The position numbers and the translations under genes were made by a program. A model generated the notes under the pieces. It worked only from the letters and a program-made list of their open reading frames with translations. It was not told the origin of the DNA and did no database searches. Positions 1 through 5,813 of a stretch of 5,835 nucleotides of DNA are shown here, piece after piece. The stretch comes from an uncultured Roseateles sp. Lineage in GTDB: Bacteria; Pseudomonadota; Gammaproteobacteria; Burkholderiales; Burkholderiaceae. The DNA lies in contig CAMLKW010000258.1 of assembly GCA_946480605.1 (NCBI GenBank), forward strand, positions 1 to 5,835. The letters are read 5' to 3'. Within the stretch, counting starts at the first letter, position 1; the number at the start of each line of letters is the position of its first letter.

Positions 1-348
1 CACGTGGGTGTAGACGGCGTTGCGCAGGTCGGCCGTGACGCGTTCGCCCAGCCAGGTGACCATGTAGAAGCGCGAGGCCGAGAACAGGCCCAGCGCGGCG
101 CCCACGGCGAACATCGCGAGGAAGTGCTCGCGCAGCGCCATCAGCCGCTCGCCGGAGTTCTCGGCGCTGAAGCCGGCGTCGATGAGGCCGCGCAGTGCGA
201 TGGGGAAGGCCAGCGTCGCCAGCGCGGCGCACACCAGCGCCAGCAGCGCCAGCGCAATGCGGCCGCGGTAGGGCCGCAGGAAGGGCGCGAGGCCGCTCAG
301 CGAGCGGGCCTGCTTGGAGGCCGGGCGTTCGGTGGTCGTGGAACTCAT
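1..348 (-). CDS. ABC exporter, fused membrane domain (N-terminal part, cut by window edge)
   Basis: Only the first 116 codons are visible; the frame is open to position 1. The protein starts MSSTTTERPASKQARSLSGL and has a first membrane segment at about residues 31-52 (RIALALLALVCAALATLAF) and a second at about 76-95. These are followed by WLGERVTADLRNAVYTHV, the loop typical of type IV (MsbA/LmrA-like, subfamily B) exporters, where GER-x(3)-DLR precedes the long cytoplasmic helix. Such proteins are half-transporters of about 580-600 residues with a C-terminal ATPase, acting as inner-membrane dimers that export lipids, peptides or drugs; the ATPase part would lie to the left of the window. 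The ATG at 348-346 overlaps the TGA of the aminotransferase gene (347-345) as ATGA. No clear Shine-Dalgarno precedes it, so it probably depends on translational coupling. The substrate cannot be inferred; a stand-alone membrane protein is less likely. Confidence 0.85.
   Translation of the reverse strand, partial: MSSTTTERPASKQARSLSGLAPFLRPYRGRIALALLALVCAALATLAFPIALRGLIDAGFSAENSGERLMALREHFLAMFAVGAALGLFSASRFYMVTWLGERVTADLRNAVYTHV
345..348 (-). other. ATGA stop/start overlap, aminotransferase to ABC exporter
   Basis: The ATG of the exporter (348-346) overlaps the TGA of the aminotransferase (347-345). No good Shine-Dalgarno is visible just upstream (ACAAGAACACTGACCCG), so expression of the exporter probably depends on re-initiation after the aminotransferase. 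Confidence 0.8.
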
Positions 349-1484
349 CGGGTCAGTGTTCTTGTGAGCACGCCGCAGGTGTGGGCGAGCATGGGATCGG
401 TCAAGTCCTGATGGCAGAGCAGCTGCAGCACATGGGTGCGCCAGCGCGCGCCGTGGTCGTCGTGGAAGTCCGGCACGCCGGGCCACACGCGGTCCCAGCG
501 GAACACGGCGCAGCCGGCGGCGCGCAACGCGGCGTAGACGGGCTCGGCGTCGTCCACCCACAGCGGCATCACGTAGGGGGCGGCCTGTGCGGGCAGGGCG
601 CCCAGCAGCGGGCGGGCGCCGGGCAGGTTCTGCGCGCAGCGGTAGAGCATCTCGTAGTGGGCGCGGCGGCGCGCGACGATGCGGGCGCGCGGCAGCCCGA
701 ACAGCGCCCGGGCCGCGCCCGTGGGCGCCTGCTCGCTGCGGCTGAGGTCGCATTCGGCCATGTGCTCGGCCTCGCTGAGCACGCGCGGCGGGGCAGCCGG
801 CGCGGGCGGGCGCGGCGGGCCGTTCTTGGCGCGGAACAGCGCGCCCAGTGCGGTGTTCAGGCCGGTCAACCGGCCGTGCTCGCTGCTGCGCTCCAGCACA
901 TTGACCCAGGCCTTGAGCTGTTGCCGGGCGCTGGCGGGCTGCAGCGCTTGCGGCGGCAGCGGTTGGTTCGACGCCAGCAAGCCGGCTTCCGGCACCGGGA
1001 AGAACTTGGACACGCTGGCCGTCGCCAGGTCGCCCCAGTGGCCGATGGGCCGCTCGCCGGCCTGGCCGAAGAAGGTGTGGGCGCAGTCCTCCACCAGCGC
1101 AATGCCGTGCCGGTCGCACCAGGCGCGCACGGCGGCCAGCGAGCGCGGCAGGCCGAACAGCTGCGCGACGACGATGGCTTTCGTGCGCGGTGCGGGCGTG
1201 ATGGCGTCCAGCGCCGGCAGGCCGTCGGGCCCCAGCGGGTAGAACTGCACGTCCGCACCCGCCGCGCGCAGCGGCGCGACCAGCGTGGGGCAGTGGTAGC
1301 TGGGGGCCAGCACGCTGTCGCCGGGCTGCACGCCCAGCGCCTTGCAGGCGGCGAACAGCGCGGCGCGTCCGCTGGTCAGCAGGCGGGTGTGGGGCAGGTC
1401 GTCCACGGCGGGCAGGCCGGCGGGGCGGTCGCCGCCGAGGTTGTCCCAGCCGAAGGTGGGGCGCGTGGGTTGGCGGATGCTCAT
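345..1484 (-). CDS. DegT/DnrJ/EryC1/StrS-type PLP-dependent aminotransferase homologue
   Basis: The product has 379 residues from the ATG at 1484, close to the usual length of this fold-type I family, whose members transfer an amino group from glutamate or glutamine to a keto-sugar or similar acceptor in the cytoplasm. Visible family landmarks are LLTSGRAALFAA near residues 35-46 (cofactor phosphate site), APSYHCPTLVAPLRAAGA at 60-77, VEDCAHTFFG at 131-140 with Asp133 expected to face the PLP pyridine nitrogen, and SVSKFFPVPEAG at 157-168 with Lys160 as the expected Schiff-base lysine. The segment after the lysine reads PEAG where many members have a glycine pair, so this is a divergent branch. 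An upstream in-frame ATG at 1520 would add 12 residues (MSVARRWSNPRP) and overlap the preceding gene by 26 bases. I prefer 1484 because it lies 10 bases after the upstream TAA and the extension looks unconserved, but neither start has a convincing ribosome site. Membership is well supported; the substrate is unknown. Confidence 0.86.
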   Translation of the reverse strand: MSIRQPTRPTFGWDNLGGDRPAGLPAVDDLPHTRLLTSGRAALFAACKALGVQPGDSVLAPSYHCPTLVAPLRAAGADVQFYPLGPDGLPALDAITPAPRTKAIVVAQLFGLPRSLAAVRAWCDRHGIALVEDCAHTFFGQAGERPIGHWGDLATASVSKFFPVPEAGLLASNQPLPPQALQPASARQQLKAWVNVLERSSEHGRLTGLNTALGALFRAKNGPPRPPAPAAPPRVLSEAEHMAECDLSRSEQAPTGAARALFGLPRARIVARRRAHYEMLYRCAQNLPGARPLLGALPAQAAPYVMPLWVDDAEPVYAALRAAGCAVFRWDRVWPGVPDFHDDHGARWRTHVLQLLCHQDLTDPMLAHTCGVLTRTLTR

Positions 1485-1494
1485 CGGGCGGGGA

Positions 1495-2526
1495 TTAGAC
1501 CAGCGGCGGGCGACCGACATAGCCCGTCAATTCCAGGTAGCCGGCGCCGACCTGCTGGCCGCTGCCATCCCGCAGCCAGGCCACGCCCTCCCAATAGACC
1601 AGCCCGCTGCTGCGCCGCGCGTCGATCTCCTGGTCGTCGAACGCCGCTACCAGCCGCAGCTCGCCGGCCGGGCTTCTCAGCCGCCATTCCACCGGCCAGC
1701 GCCCGCCGGTGGCCGGGCTGGTCCAGTGGCGGGTGGGCGTCATGTCCACCTCGTCGGCGCCGAAGCTGCGGTCGGGCTGGCCCGGCCTGCGCAGGCTGCC
1801 GCCGGCCCAGTCGCGCGAGCCGTCGGCGCGGCGCAGCTGGAACAGCGTCAGCGCGCCGCCGTCGTGCAGGTTGATGCCCAGCCAGTCCCAGCCGGCGGTG
1901 TCGCCCAGGTAGCTGTCGCTCCATTCGTGGTCCAGCCACGAGCGGCCGGTCAGCTGCAGCGCGCGGCCGTCCAGCGTCATCTGCGCCTGCGTGGCGAGCT
2001 GGGGGCGGGAGTAGTAGTGGCTGAACTGCTGGGGGTTGGAGCCCTTGCGCGACAGGCCGCCGTCGCCCTGCTGCAGCGGCGGCTCTGGGGCTGCGAGCTG
2101 CAGCTGCATCGTGAAGCCGGGGCCGTTGAAGACGGCGCGGTAGCCGTCGGCGCTGCGCTTGAGCGTCCAGTCGCGCAGCTTCACGTCGCAGTCGCCGACC
2201 TGCGCCTGCGCCACGCCGGGCAGCGCGCGCAGCAGGCGCTGCGTGTGGCGCTGCTTCTTCGCGCTCAGGTCGGACAGCGCCACATGGCCCAGCAGCAGCT
2301 GCTTCGCGGCCAGGCCGCTGGGGTGGTCGGCCGGCGCGGTGCCGGGCAGGCTGAAGAAGGTCAGCTGGTAGCCAAAGCGCGGCGCGCCGCCGGCGTCGCC
2401 CAGCAGGCCGGTCAGGTACCACCACTCGATGCCCTGGCGCGGATGCGCGCCGAAGTCGGCGGGGAAGTTCAGCGCCGCGCGCACGGGCAGCGGCAGTGCG
2501 GCCAGCAACAACAAGCGCCGTCTCAT
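1495..2526 (-). CDS. AttH/CrtC-family lipocalin-like exported protein (carotenoid 1,2-hydratase-like)
   Basis: The product has 343 residues. It begins MRRRLLLLAALPLPVRA, a short Sec-type signal peptide with probable cleavage after Ala17, which places the protein in the periplasm or cell envelope. Family landmarks are IEWWYLTG at 33-40, HYYSRPQL at 170-177, WLDHEW at 197-202, GWDWLGINL at about 212-220 and a late YWEG motif. This is the CrtC/AttH family of two lipocalin-like beta barrels. Some relatives are annotated as carotenoid 1,2-hydratases, but no carotenoid gene is nearby and the pairing with an FtsX-type permease points to the AttH branch, whose biochemical role is not settled. The start is well defined: GGGAGG lies 4 bases upstream of the ATG, inside the end of the permease gene, and ATGA overlaps the permease stop. 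It ends in TAA at 1497-1495, just before the aminotransferase gene. The family call is secure; a hydratase activity is not. Confidence 0.9.
   Translation of the reverse strand: MRRRLLLLAALPLPVRAALNFPADFGAHPRQGIEWWYLTGLLGDAGGAPRFGYQLTFFSLPGTAPADHPSGLAAKQLLLGHVALSDLSAKKQRHTQRLLRALPGVAQAQVGDCDVKLRDWTLKRSADGYRAVFNGPGFTMQLQLAAPEPPLQQGDGGLSRKGSNPQQFSHYYSRPQLATQAQMTLDGRALQLTGRSWLDHEWSDSYLGDTAGWDWLGINLHDGGALTLFQLRRADGSRDWAGGSLRRPGQPDRSFGADEVDMTPTRHWTSPATGGRWPVEWRLRSPAGELRLVAAFDDQEIDARRSSGLVYWEGVAWLRDGSGQQVGAGYLELTGYVGRPPLV
2523..2526 (-). other. ATGA stop/start overlap, permease to AttH-like gene
   Basis: The ATG of the AttH-like gene (2526-2524) shares two bases with the TGA of the permease (2525-2523). 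Overlaps of this form allow a terminating ribosome to restart, and here a strong Shine-Dalgarno also precedes the overlap. Confidence 0.85.
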
Positions 2527-5066
2527 GCGTCCTCCCGCACGGCTCGAACCGCATCGGCACCCAGCGCCCGCCGCCCCGCCAGCAGCGAAGCGCCCACCGC
2601 CGCCGCGAACGCCAGCCCCACCAGCACCGCCAGCCGCGCGGCGGGCAGGTGCATGTCCATGCTCCAGTGGAAGCTCTGCGGGTTGACGACGAACACCAGC
2701 ACCGCCGACAGCGCCAGCCCCAGGCCCAGCCCGGCCAGCGCGCCGGCGCCGCCGGTCAGGCCGGCCTCCAGCAGCAGCAGCTTCAGCAGCGCGCGGCGCG
2801 ACAGGCCCAGGTGGCGCAGCAGCCCGAACTCGCGCTTGCGCGCCAGCGCCTGCGCCGACTGGCTGGCGATGACGCCGAACAGCCCCACGGCCAGCGCCAC
2901 GGCCTGCAGCCACACGGTGATGGCAAAGCTGCGGTCGAAGATCTGCAGCGACAGTGCGCGCAGCTCGCCCGCGGCGGCCAGCTCGATGTCGTCGCCGCCC
3001 AGCCGGCGCAGCGTGGCGCGGGCGGCGTCCAGCGTGGTGCCGGGGGCCAGCGTCAGCGCCAGCTCGGTGATGGTCGGGTCGTTGCTGTTGCGGCGGTAGT
3101 CGGGCAGCTTCATCCAGACGGCGCTGGTCATGCGCGCGTAGTCGCGCCACACGCCCATCACCTGCAGGTCCATCAGCCGGCCGCTGTCCGGCAGCTCGGC
3201 GCGGAACACGCGGCCGGCGTGCAGGCCGTCGCGGTCGCGGGCGGCCTCGTTGACCCAGACGGGCAGTGCCGCCGGCACGGTGGCGCCGCGCCAGCGCTCC
3301 ACCAGCGGCAGGCTGCTGCCGTCCAGCTCGCGCGCGGTCAGCGCCACCGGTTCGGCGCCCGGCGCCAGCCGCAGCCGCGACGAGCGCTGCAGCGCCACGC
3401 GGACGAAGCCGGGCTCGCGCTGGATGGCCGCCACCAGCGGCGGCGGCAGCGGCGCCTGCAGCGAGCTGCGCAGGTAGAGGTCGGCCGGCAGTGCGTCGTC
3501 CAGCCATTGCTGCAGCGACTCGCGGAAGCTGCCGATCATGACCGTCATCGCGACGGCCAGCGCCAGCGCCACCAGCACGCCGGCCAGCGAACGGCGCGCC
3601 TCGCCGGCCTGGTCGCGGCTGCGCTCGCGGGCCAGCAGCAGCAAGGCGCCCGCCGGCAGCCGGCCCAGCAGTGCGGACAGCCCGCGCACCAGCGCCGGCA
3701 CCAGTGCCAGGCCGCCCAGCAACAGGCACAGCATGGACAGGTAGGCGCCCACCGGCAGGCCGCCGGCCACGGGCGGCAGCCAGGCCAGCGCGCCGCCCAA
3801 CGCCAGCAGCGCCGCGCCGGCCCAGGCCGGCACCGCGCGGCCGGCCGGCAGGCCCAGGCCCTTGAGCACCTGCGCGGGGGCGATGCGCCGCACCGTGAGC
3901 GCCGGCGCCAGCGCGGCCAGCAGCGTGGCGGCCAGGCCCAGCGCGGCGCAGGTCAGCGCCGGCAACAGCAGCGGCTGGTTGAACAGCAGCGCGCTGGAGT
4001 CGCTGCTGGCGCCGTGCAGGCCCAGATCGCTGCCCATCAGCCGCAGCGCGCCGGCCGCGAGGCCCAGCCCCAGCGCCAGGCCCAGCGCGCTGCCGAGGGC
4101 GCCGATGACGGCGCCTTCCAGCAGGATCAGCCGCCAGCGCATGCGTGCCGACACGCCCAGCACGCCCACCAGCGCCCATTGCGGCAGCCGCTGCGCGGTG
4201 GCCAGCGAAAGCACGGCGTAGACCAGGAAGCTGCCGGTGAACAGCGCCATCAGCGCGAGCAGCCCGAGGTTGACGCGGTAGGCGCGCGTCATGTCGGCCA
4301 GCCGCGCGCCCTCGTCGCCGGGCGGCGTGGCGCGCCAGCGGGCGGGCAGGCTGCGCTGCCAGGCCGCGGCGTCGGCGCCGTTGGTGAGCTGGATGTCGAT
4401 GCGGTCCAGCACGCCCAGGCGGCCCAGCAGCGCCTGCGCGTCGGCGATGTCCATGACGGCCAGCGGCGCGTTGCCGGCGGCGATGCGTCCGCCGACGGTG
4501 AACGTCACGTCGCGCGGCGCGGCGCCGTTGGGCTGGGGCAGGCGCAGGGTCAGCGTGGTTTGGCCGGCGGGCAGCAGGCGGTGGGCGGCGGCGTTGAGAT
4601 GCAGCGTCTGTGCGCCCATCAGCAGGCCCAGGCCTTGCGGGCTGGCGGCGCCGTCCAGCTGCGGCACCAGCTCAGGCGCCAGTGGCCGGGCGCCGGCGGC
4701 CGAGGCCAGCAGCGCGAGCGGGTCCACGCCGATGAGCTGGATCGACAAGGCCATGCCCTGCCGCGTCTTCTGGCCGGGCCAGAGCGCGCGGCCTTCGATG
4801 ACGGGGTTGGCCGCGGCGACTTCGGGGCGGTTCAGCAGCTCCGTGAGGTCGGCGTCGGTCAGCGGGCCGGATTGCGCGCGGACGATGAGATCGGGCTGGC
4901 CGTTGATGCCGCGGGCGGCTCTTGCGAACTCGGTGAGGGCGGCACCGTTGAGCAGTTGCACGCCGAAGGCCAGCGCCACGCCCAGCATCACGGCGACGAT
5001 GGCTAGCACGAGGCGGCCGGGCTGGTCGCGCCAGGTGGGCCAGGTGAGGTGGCGCCAGAGGGTCAT
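2523..5066 (-). CDS. ABC transporter permease with two FtsX domains (MacB/LolC/YbbP-like)
   Basis: The product has 847 residues and about ten membrane segments, near residues 19-39, 266-287, 318-340, 365-390, 415-432, 440-460, 495-513, 712-735, 765-793 and 811-831. Two large periplasmic domains lie at about 40-262 (MacB core-like, with IQLIGVDPLALL) and 515-710. The two FtsX domains are at about 265-400 and 715-840. The second contains RKREFGLLRHLGLSRRAL at 742-759, the cytoplasmic coupling helix that contacts the ATPase in type VII (mechanotransmission) ABC systems. The C-terminus VRAVREDA is typical. Duplicated ten-helix permeases of this kind work with a separate LolD-like ATPase to extract or move lipids, lipoproteins or other hydrophobic compounds at the inner-membrane outer face. 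No ATP-binding motif is in this protein and no ATPase gene is next to it. The ATG at 5066 has no clear Shine-Dalgarno, but the next in-frame Met lies inside the first helix, so I keep it. The TGA at 2525-2523 overlaps the next gene. Confidence 0.9.
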   Translation of the reverse strand: MTLWRHLTWPTWRDQPGRLVLAIVAVMLGVALAFGVQLLNGAALTEFARAARGINGQPDLIVRAQSGPLTDADLTELLNRPEVAAANPVIEGRALWPGQKTRQGMALSIQLIGVDPLALLASAAGARPLAPELVPQLDGAASPQGLGLLMGAQTLHLNAAAHRLLPAGQTTLTLRLPQPNGAAPRDVTFTVGGRIAAGNAPLAVMDIADAQALLGRLGVLDRIDIQLTNGADAAAWQRSLPARWRATPPGDEGARLADMTRAYRVNLGLLALMALFTGSFLVYAVLSLATAQRLPQWALVGVLGVSARMRWRLILLEGAVIGALGSALGLALGLGLAAGALRLMGSDLGLHGASSDSSALLFNQPLLLPALTCAALGLAATLLAALAPALTVRRIAPAQVLKGLGLPAGRAVPAWAGAALLALGGALAWLPPVAGGLPVGAYLSMLCLLLGGLALVPALVRGLSALLGRLPAGALLLLARERSRDQAGEARRSLAGVLVALALAVAMTVMIGSFRESLQQWLDDALPADLYLRSSLQAPLPPPLVAAIQREPGFVRVALQRSSRLRLAPGAEPVALTARELDGSSLPLVERWRGATVPAALPVWVNEAARDRDGLHAGRVFRAELPDSGRLMDLQVMGVWRDYARMTSAVWMKLPDYRRNSNDPTITELALTLAPGTTLDAARATLRRLGGDDIELAAAGELRALSLQIFDRSFAITVWLQAVALAVGLFGVIASQSAQALARKREFGLLRHLGLSRRALLKLLLLEAGLTGGAGALAGLGLGLALSAVLVFVVNPQSFHWSMDMHLPAARLAVLVGLAFAAAVGASLLAGRRALGADAVRAVREDA
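2531..2536 (-). promoter_or_regulatory. Strong Shine-Dalgarno of the AttH-like gene
   Basis: On the minus strand the sequence reads GGGAGGACGCATGA. GGGAGG is complementary to the 16S 3' end and lies 4 bases before the ATG at 2526. It sits inside the last codons of the permease gene and fixes the AttH-like start. It is the only strong ribosome site seen among the four genes of the operon. Confidence 0.8.
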
Positions 5067-5140
5067 GGGGTTGGCGCTGCGCGTGGCTGTTTTGGGTTGG
5101 CGCCACGGCCCAGCGGGGAGTTCGCCCCCGCGGGCGAGTC

Positions 5141-5164
5141 ACTTTCTTGTGCGCACAAGAAAGT
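5141..5164. repeat. Perfect 24-base palindrome with an outer stem
   Basis: ACTTTCTTGTGC is followed directly by its exact reverse complement. An outer pair, GGGCG at 5132-5136 with CGCCC at 5177-5181, extends it as an interrupted hairpin. It has no T run, so it does not look like an intrinsic terminator. The same position in copy 2 is a hairpin of partly different sequence. Confidence 0.88.
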
Positions 5165-5214
5165 AACCAAAGAAAGCGCCCCCGGCCGCCCCGCCCCTCG
5201 CTTTGCTCGGGGTT

Positions 5215-5291
5215 CCCTGCGTGCCTTGCCGCTTGCATGCGGCAAGTCCTTCGTCAGGCGTCGCACAGCACGCAGGTGCTGTGCTCGGTCC
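5215..5291 (+). repeat. 77-base inverted-repeat arm, left
   Basis: Bases 5215-5246 (32 nt) and 5255-5291 (37 nt) are perfect reverse complements of 5707-5738 and 5662-5698. The 8 bases between them differ at 4 positions. The arm contains two internal hairpins: CTTGCCGC/GCGGCAAG at 5225-5246 with a 6-base loop, and GCACAGCAC/GTGCTGTGC at 5263-5284 with a GCAG loop. The arm can therefore pair either with itself or with its partner 370 bases away. Confidence 0.92.
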
Positions 5292-5305
5292 TGCCTCAGT
5301 ACGTC

Positions 5306-5406
5306 AGACCTTGAAGGCCCGCCCGGAACTCGCGCCGCTACGCTCTGCTCGAACAGCCGTGCGGAGTCAGTTCTTGAAGTGCGCTGCGCGCACGCCTTCA
5401 AGGTCT
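5306..5406 (+). repeat. Stem-loop of copy 1: 13-bp stem, 75-base loop
   Basis: AGACCTTGAAGGC (5306-5318) is the exact reverse complement of GCCTTCAAGGTCT (5394-5406), with exactly 75 bases between them. The loop ends with a nested hairpin, GTGCGC-TGC-GCGCAC (5379-5393), directly against the stem. The equivalent element in copy 2 has a different stem sequence. Confidence 0.85.
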
Positions 5407-5437
5407 TCCGTTCCTCGGCGGGGCTAAAGGGGGGAAG

Positions 5438-5515
5438 ACGAAATACATCCACCGGACGGCGTGCGCGAGTGACACCGAGATTCCGAGACGACGCTAACGG
5501 CTGTTCTGGCTGCTC
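5438..5515. other. Centre between the two repeat copies
   Basis: About 78 bases (ACGAAATACATCC... to ...GGCTGCTC) that I could not align to either copy or to its own reverse complement. It has no open frame of its own and no recognised site. It could be unique sequence, or the core of a larger element that includes both copies. Confidence 0.5.
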
Positions 5516-5550
5516 CTTCACACCCCTTTGGAGGAGCCGAGAAGCGCAGG

Positions 5551-5645
5551 AGCCCAGGGCGCGCGCGCAGCGCGCTTCAAGCACTGACTTCGCGATGACT
5601 GTTTGAACGGAGCGTAGCGAAGTGAGTTCAGCGCGGCCCTGGGCT
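5551..5645 (-). repeat. Stem-loop of copy 2: 10-bp stem, 75-base loop
   Basis: AGCCCAGGGC (5551-5560) is the exact reverse complement of GCCCTGGGCT (5636-5645), again with exactly 75 bases between them. On the minus strand the loop ends with GCGCGC-TGC-GCGCGC, matching the nested hairpin of copy 1. Stem sequence is unlike copy 1 but the register is the same. Confidence 0.85.
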
Positions 5646-5661
5646 TCGACGCAGTGAGGCC

Positions 5662-5738
5662 GGACCGAGCACAGCACCTGCGTGCTGTGCGACGCCTGCC
5701 GAACGCCTTGCCGCATGCAAGCGGCAAGGCACGCAGGG
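5662..5738 (-). repeat. 77-base inverted-repeat arm, right
   Basis: This is the partner of 5215-5291 in opposite orientation, 73/77 identical, and contains the same two hairpins (GCACAGCAC/GTGCTGTGC at 5669-5690 and the CTTGCCGC hairpin at 5707-5728). Confidence 0.92.
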
Positions 5739-5785
5739 CACCCCGCAGCGCAGCGGAGGGGCGACGGAGCGGGGGCGACTCTTTG

Positions 5786-5813
5786 CCTACTTTCTGGTCG
5801 CTCAGAAAGTAGG
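5786..5813. repeat. 11-bp hairpin of copy 2, counterpart of the 5141-5164 palindrome
   Basis: CCTACTTTCTG (5786-5796) pairs perfectly with CAGAAAGTAGG (5803-5813) around a 6-base loop, and GGGCGA (5773-5778) pairs with TCGCCC (5814-5819) outside it. The ACTTTCT/AGAAAGT core is shared with copy 1, while the flanking pairs differ and still match. Confidence 0.85.

Larger units (their letters stand above)
5116..5437 (+). repeat. Structured intergenic repeat, copy 1 (left, plus orientation)
   Basis: This roughly 320-base unit can be aligned along its length with the reverse complement of 5516-5835. Its parts, in order, are: GGGAGTTCGCCCC (5116-5128); a hairpin built on ACTTTCT/AGAAAGT (5132-5181); a G/C-rich block ending CCCCTCGCTTTGCTCGGGG; the 77-base conserved block (5215-5291) with two hairpins; a long-range stem with a 75-base loop (5306-5406); and a tail ending in CTAAAGGGGGGAAG. 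The ACTTTCTT...AAGAAAGTAACCAAAGAAA signature resembles a dispersed intergenic repeat I recall from many beta- and gammaproteobacterial genomes; that link is from memory and was not searched. Copy boundaries are approximate, and the outer end could extend into 5067-5115. Confidence 0.8.

Noticed and set aside
195..1874. 559-codon plus-strand frame opposite the aminotransferase
   Set aside because: Antisense shadow with no recognisable domain; the minus strand shows clear PLP-enzyme motifs.
1495..2526. Assignment as crtC (carotenoid hydratase)
   Set aside because: Family motifs are shared, but no carotenoid gene is nearby and the context is an ABC permease operon, so the specific enzyme name is not supported.
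1495..4179. 894-codon minus-strand frame that would fuse a long N-terminal extension to the AttH-like protein
   Set aside because: The first 551 codons are an out-of-frame shadow of the permease (Gly/Ala/Arg repeats). The real protein starts at 2526, where a signal peptide and a strong Shine-Dalgarno occur.
2496..5006. 836-codon plus-strand open frame opposite the permease
   Set aside because: Antisense shadow of a high-GC gene; the product is almost entirely Gln, Arg, Ala, His and Gly with no domain, while the minus strand encodes a clear ten-helix permease.
5141..5164. Palindrome as a Rho-independent terminator
   Set aside because: The stem is perfect but not followed by a T run on either strand; the flanks are TAACCAAAG on one side and GACTCGCCC on the other.
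5049..5606. 185-codon open frame on the plus strand
   Set aside because: Same reason: it mirrors the minus-strand frame through the inverted repeat, and its start overlaps the beginning of the permease gene in antisense.
5063..5716. 217-codon open frame on the minus strand ending at the permease start (ATGA overlap)
   Set aside because: It runs through both repeat copies and the centre; its composition (Arg, Ala, Ser, Cys rich) is that of translated repeat, and the same peptide fragments (such as RRRTARRCCARS) appear in open frames on the opposite strand, as expected for inverted copies. No domain is recognisable.
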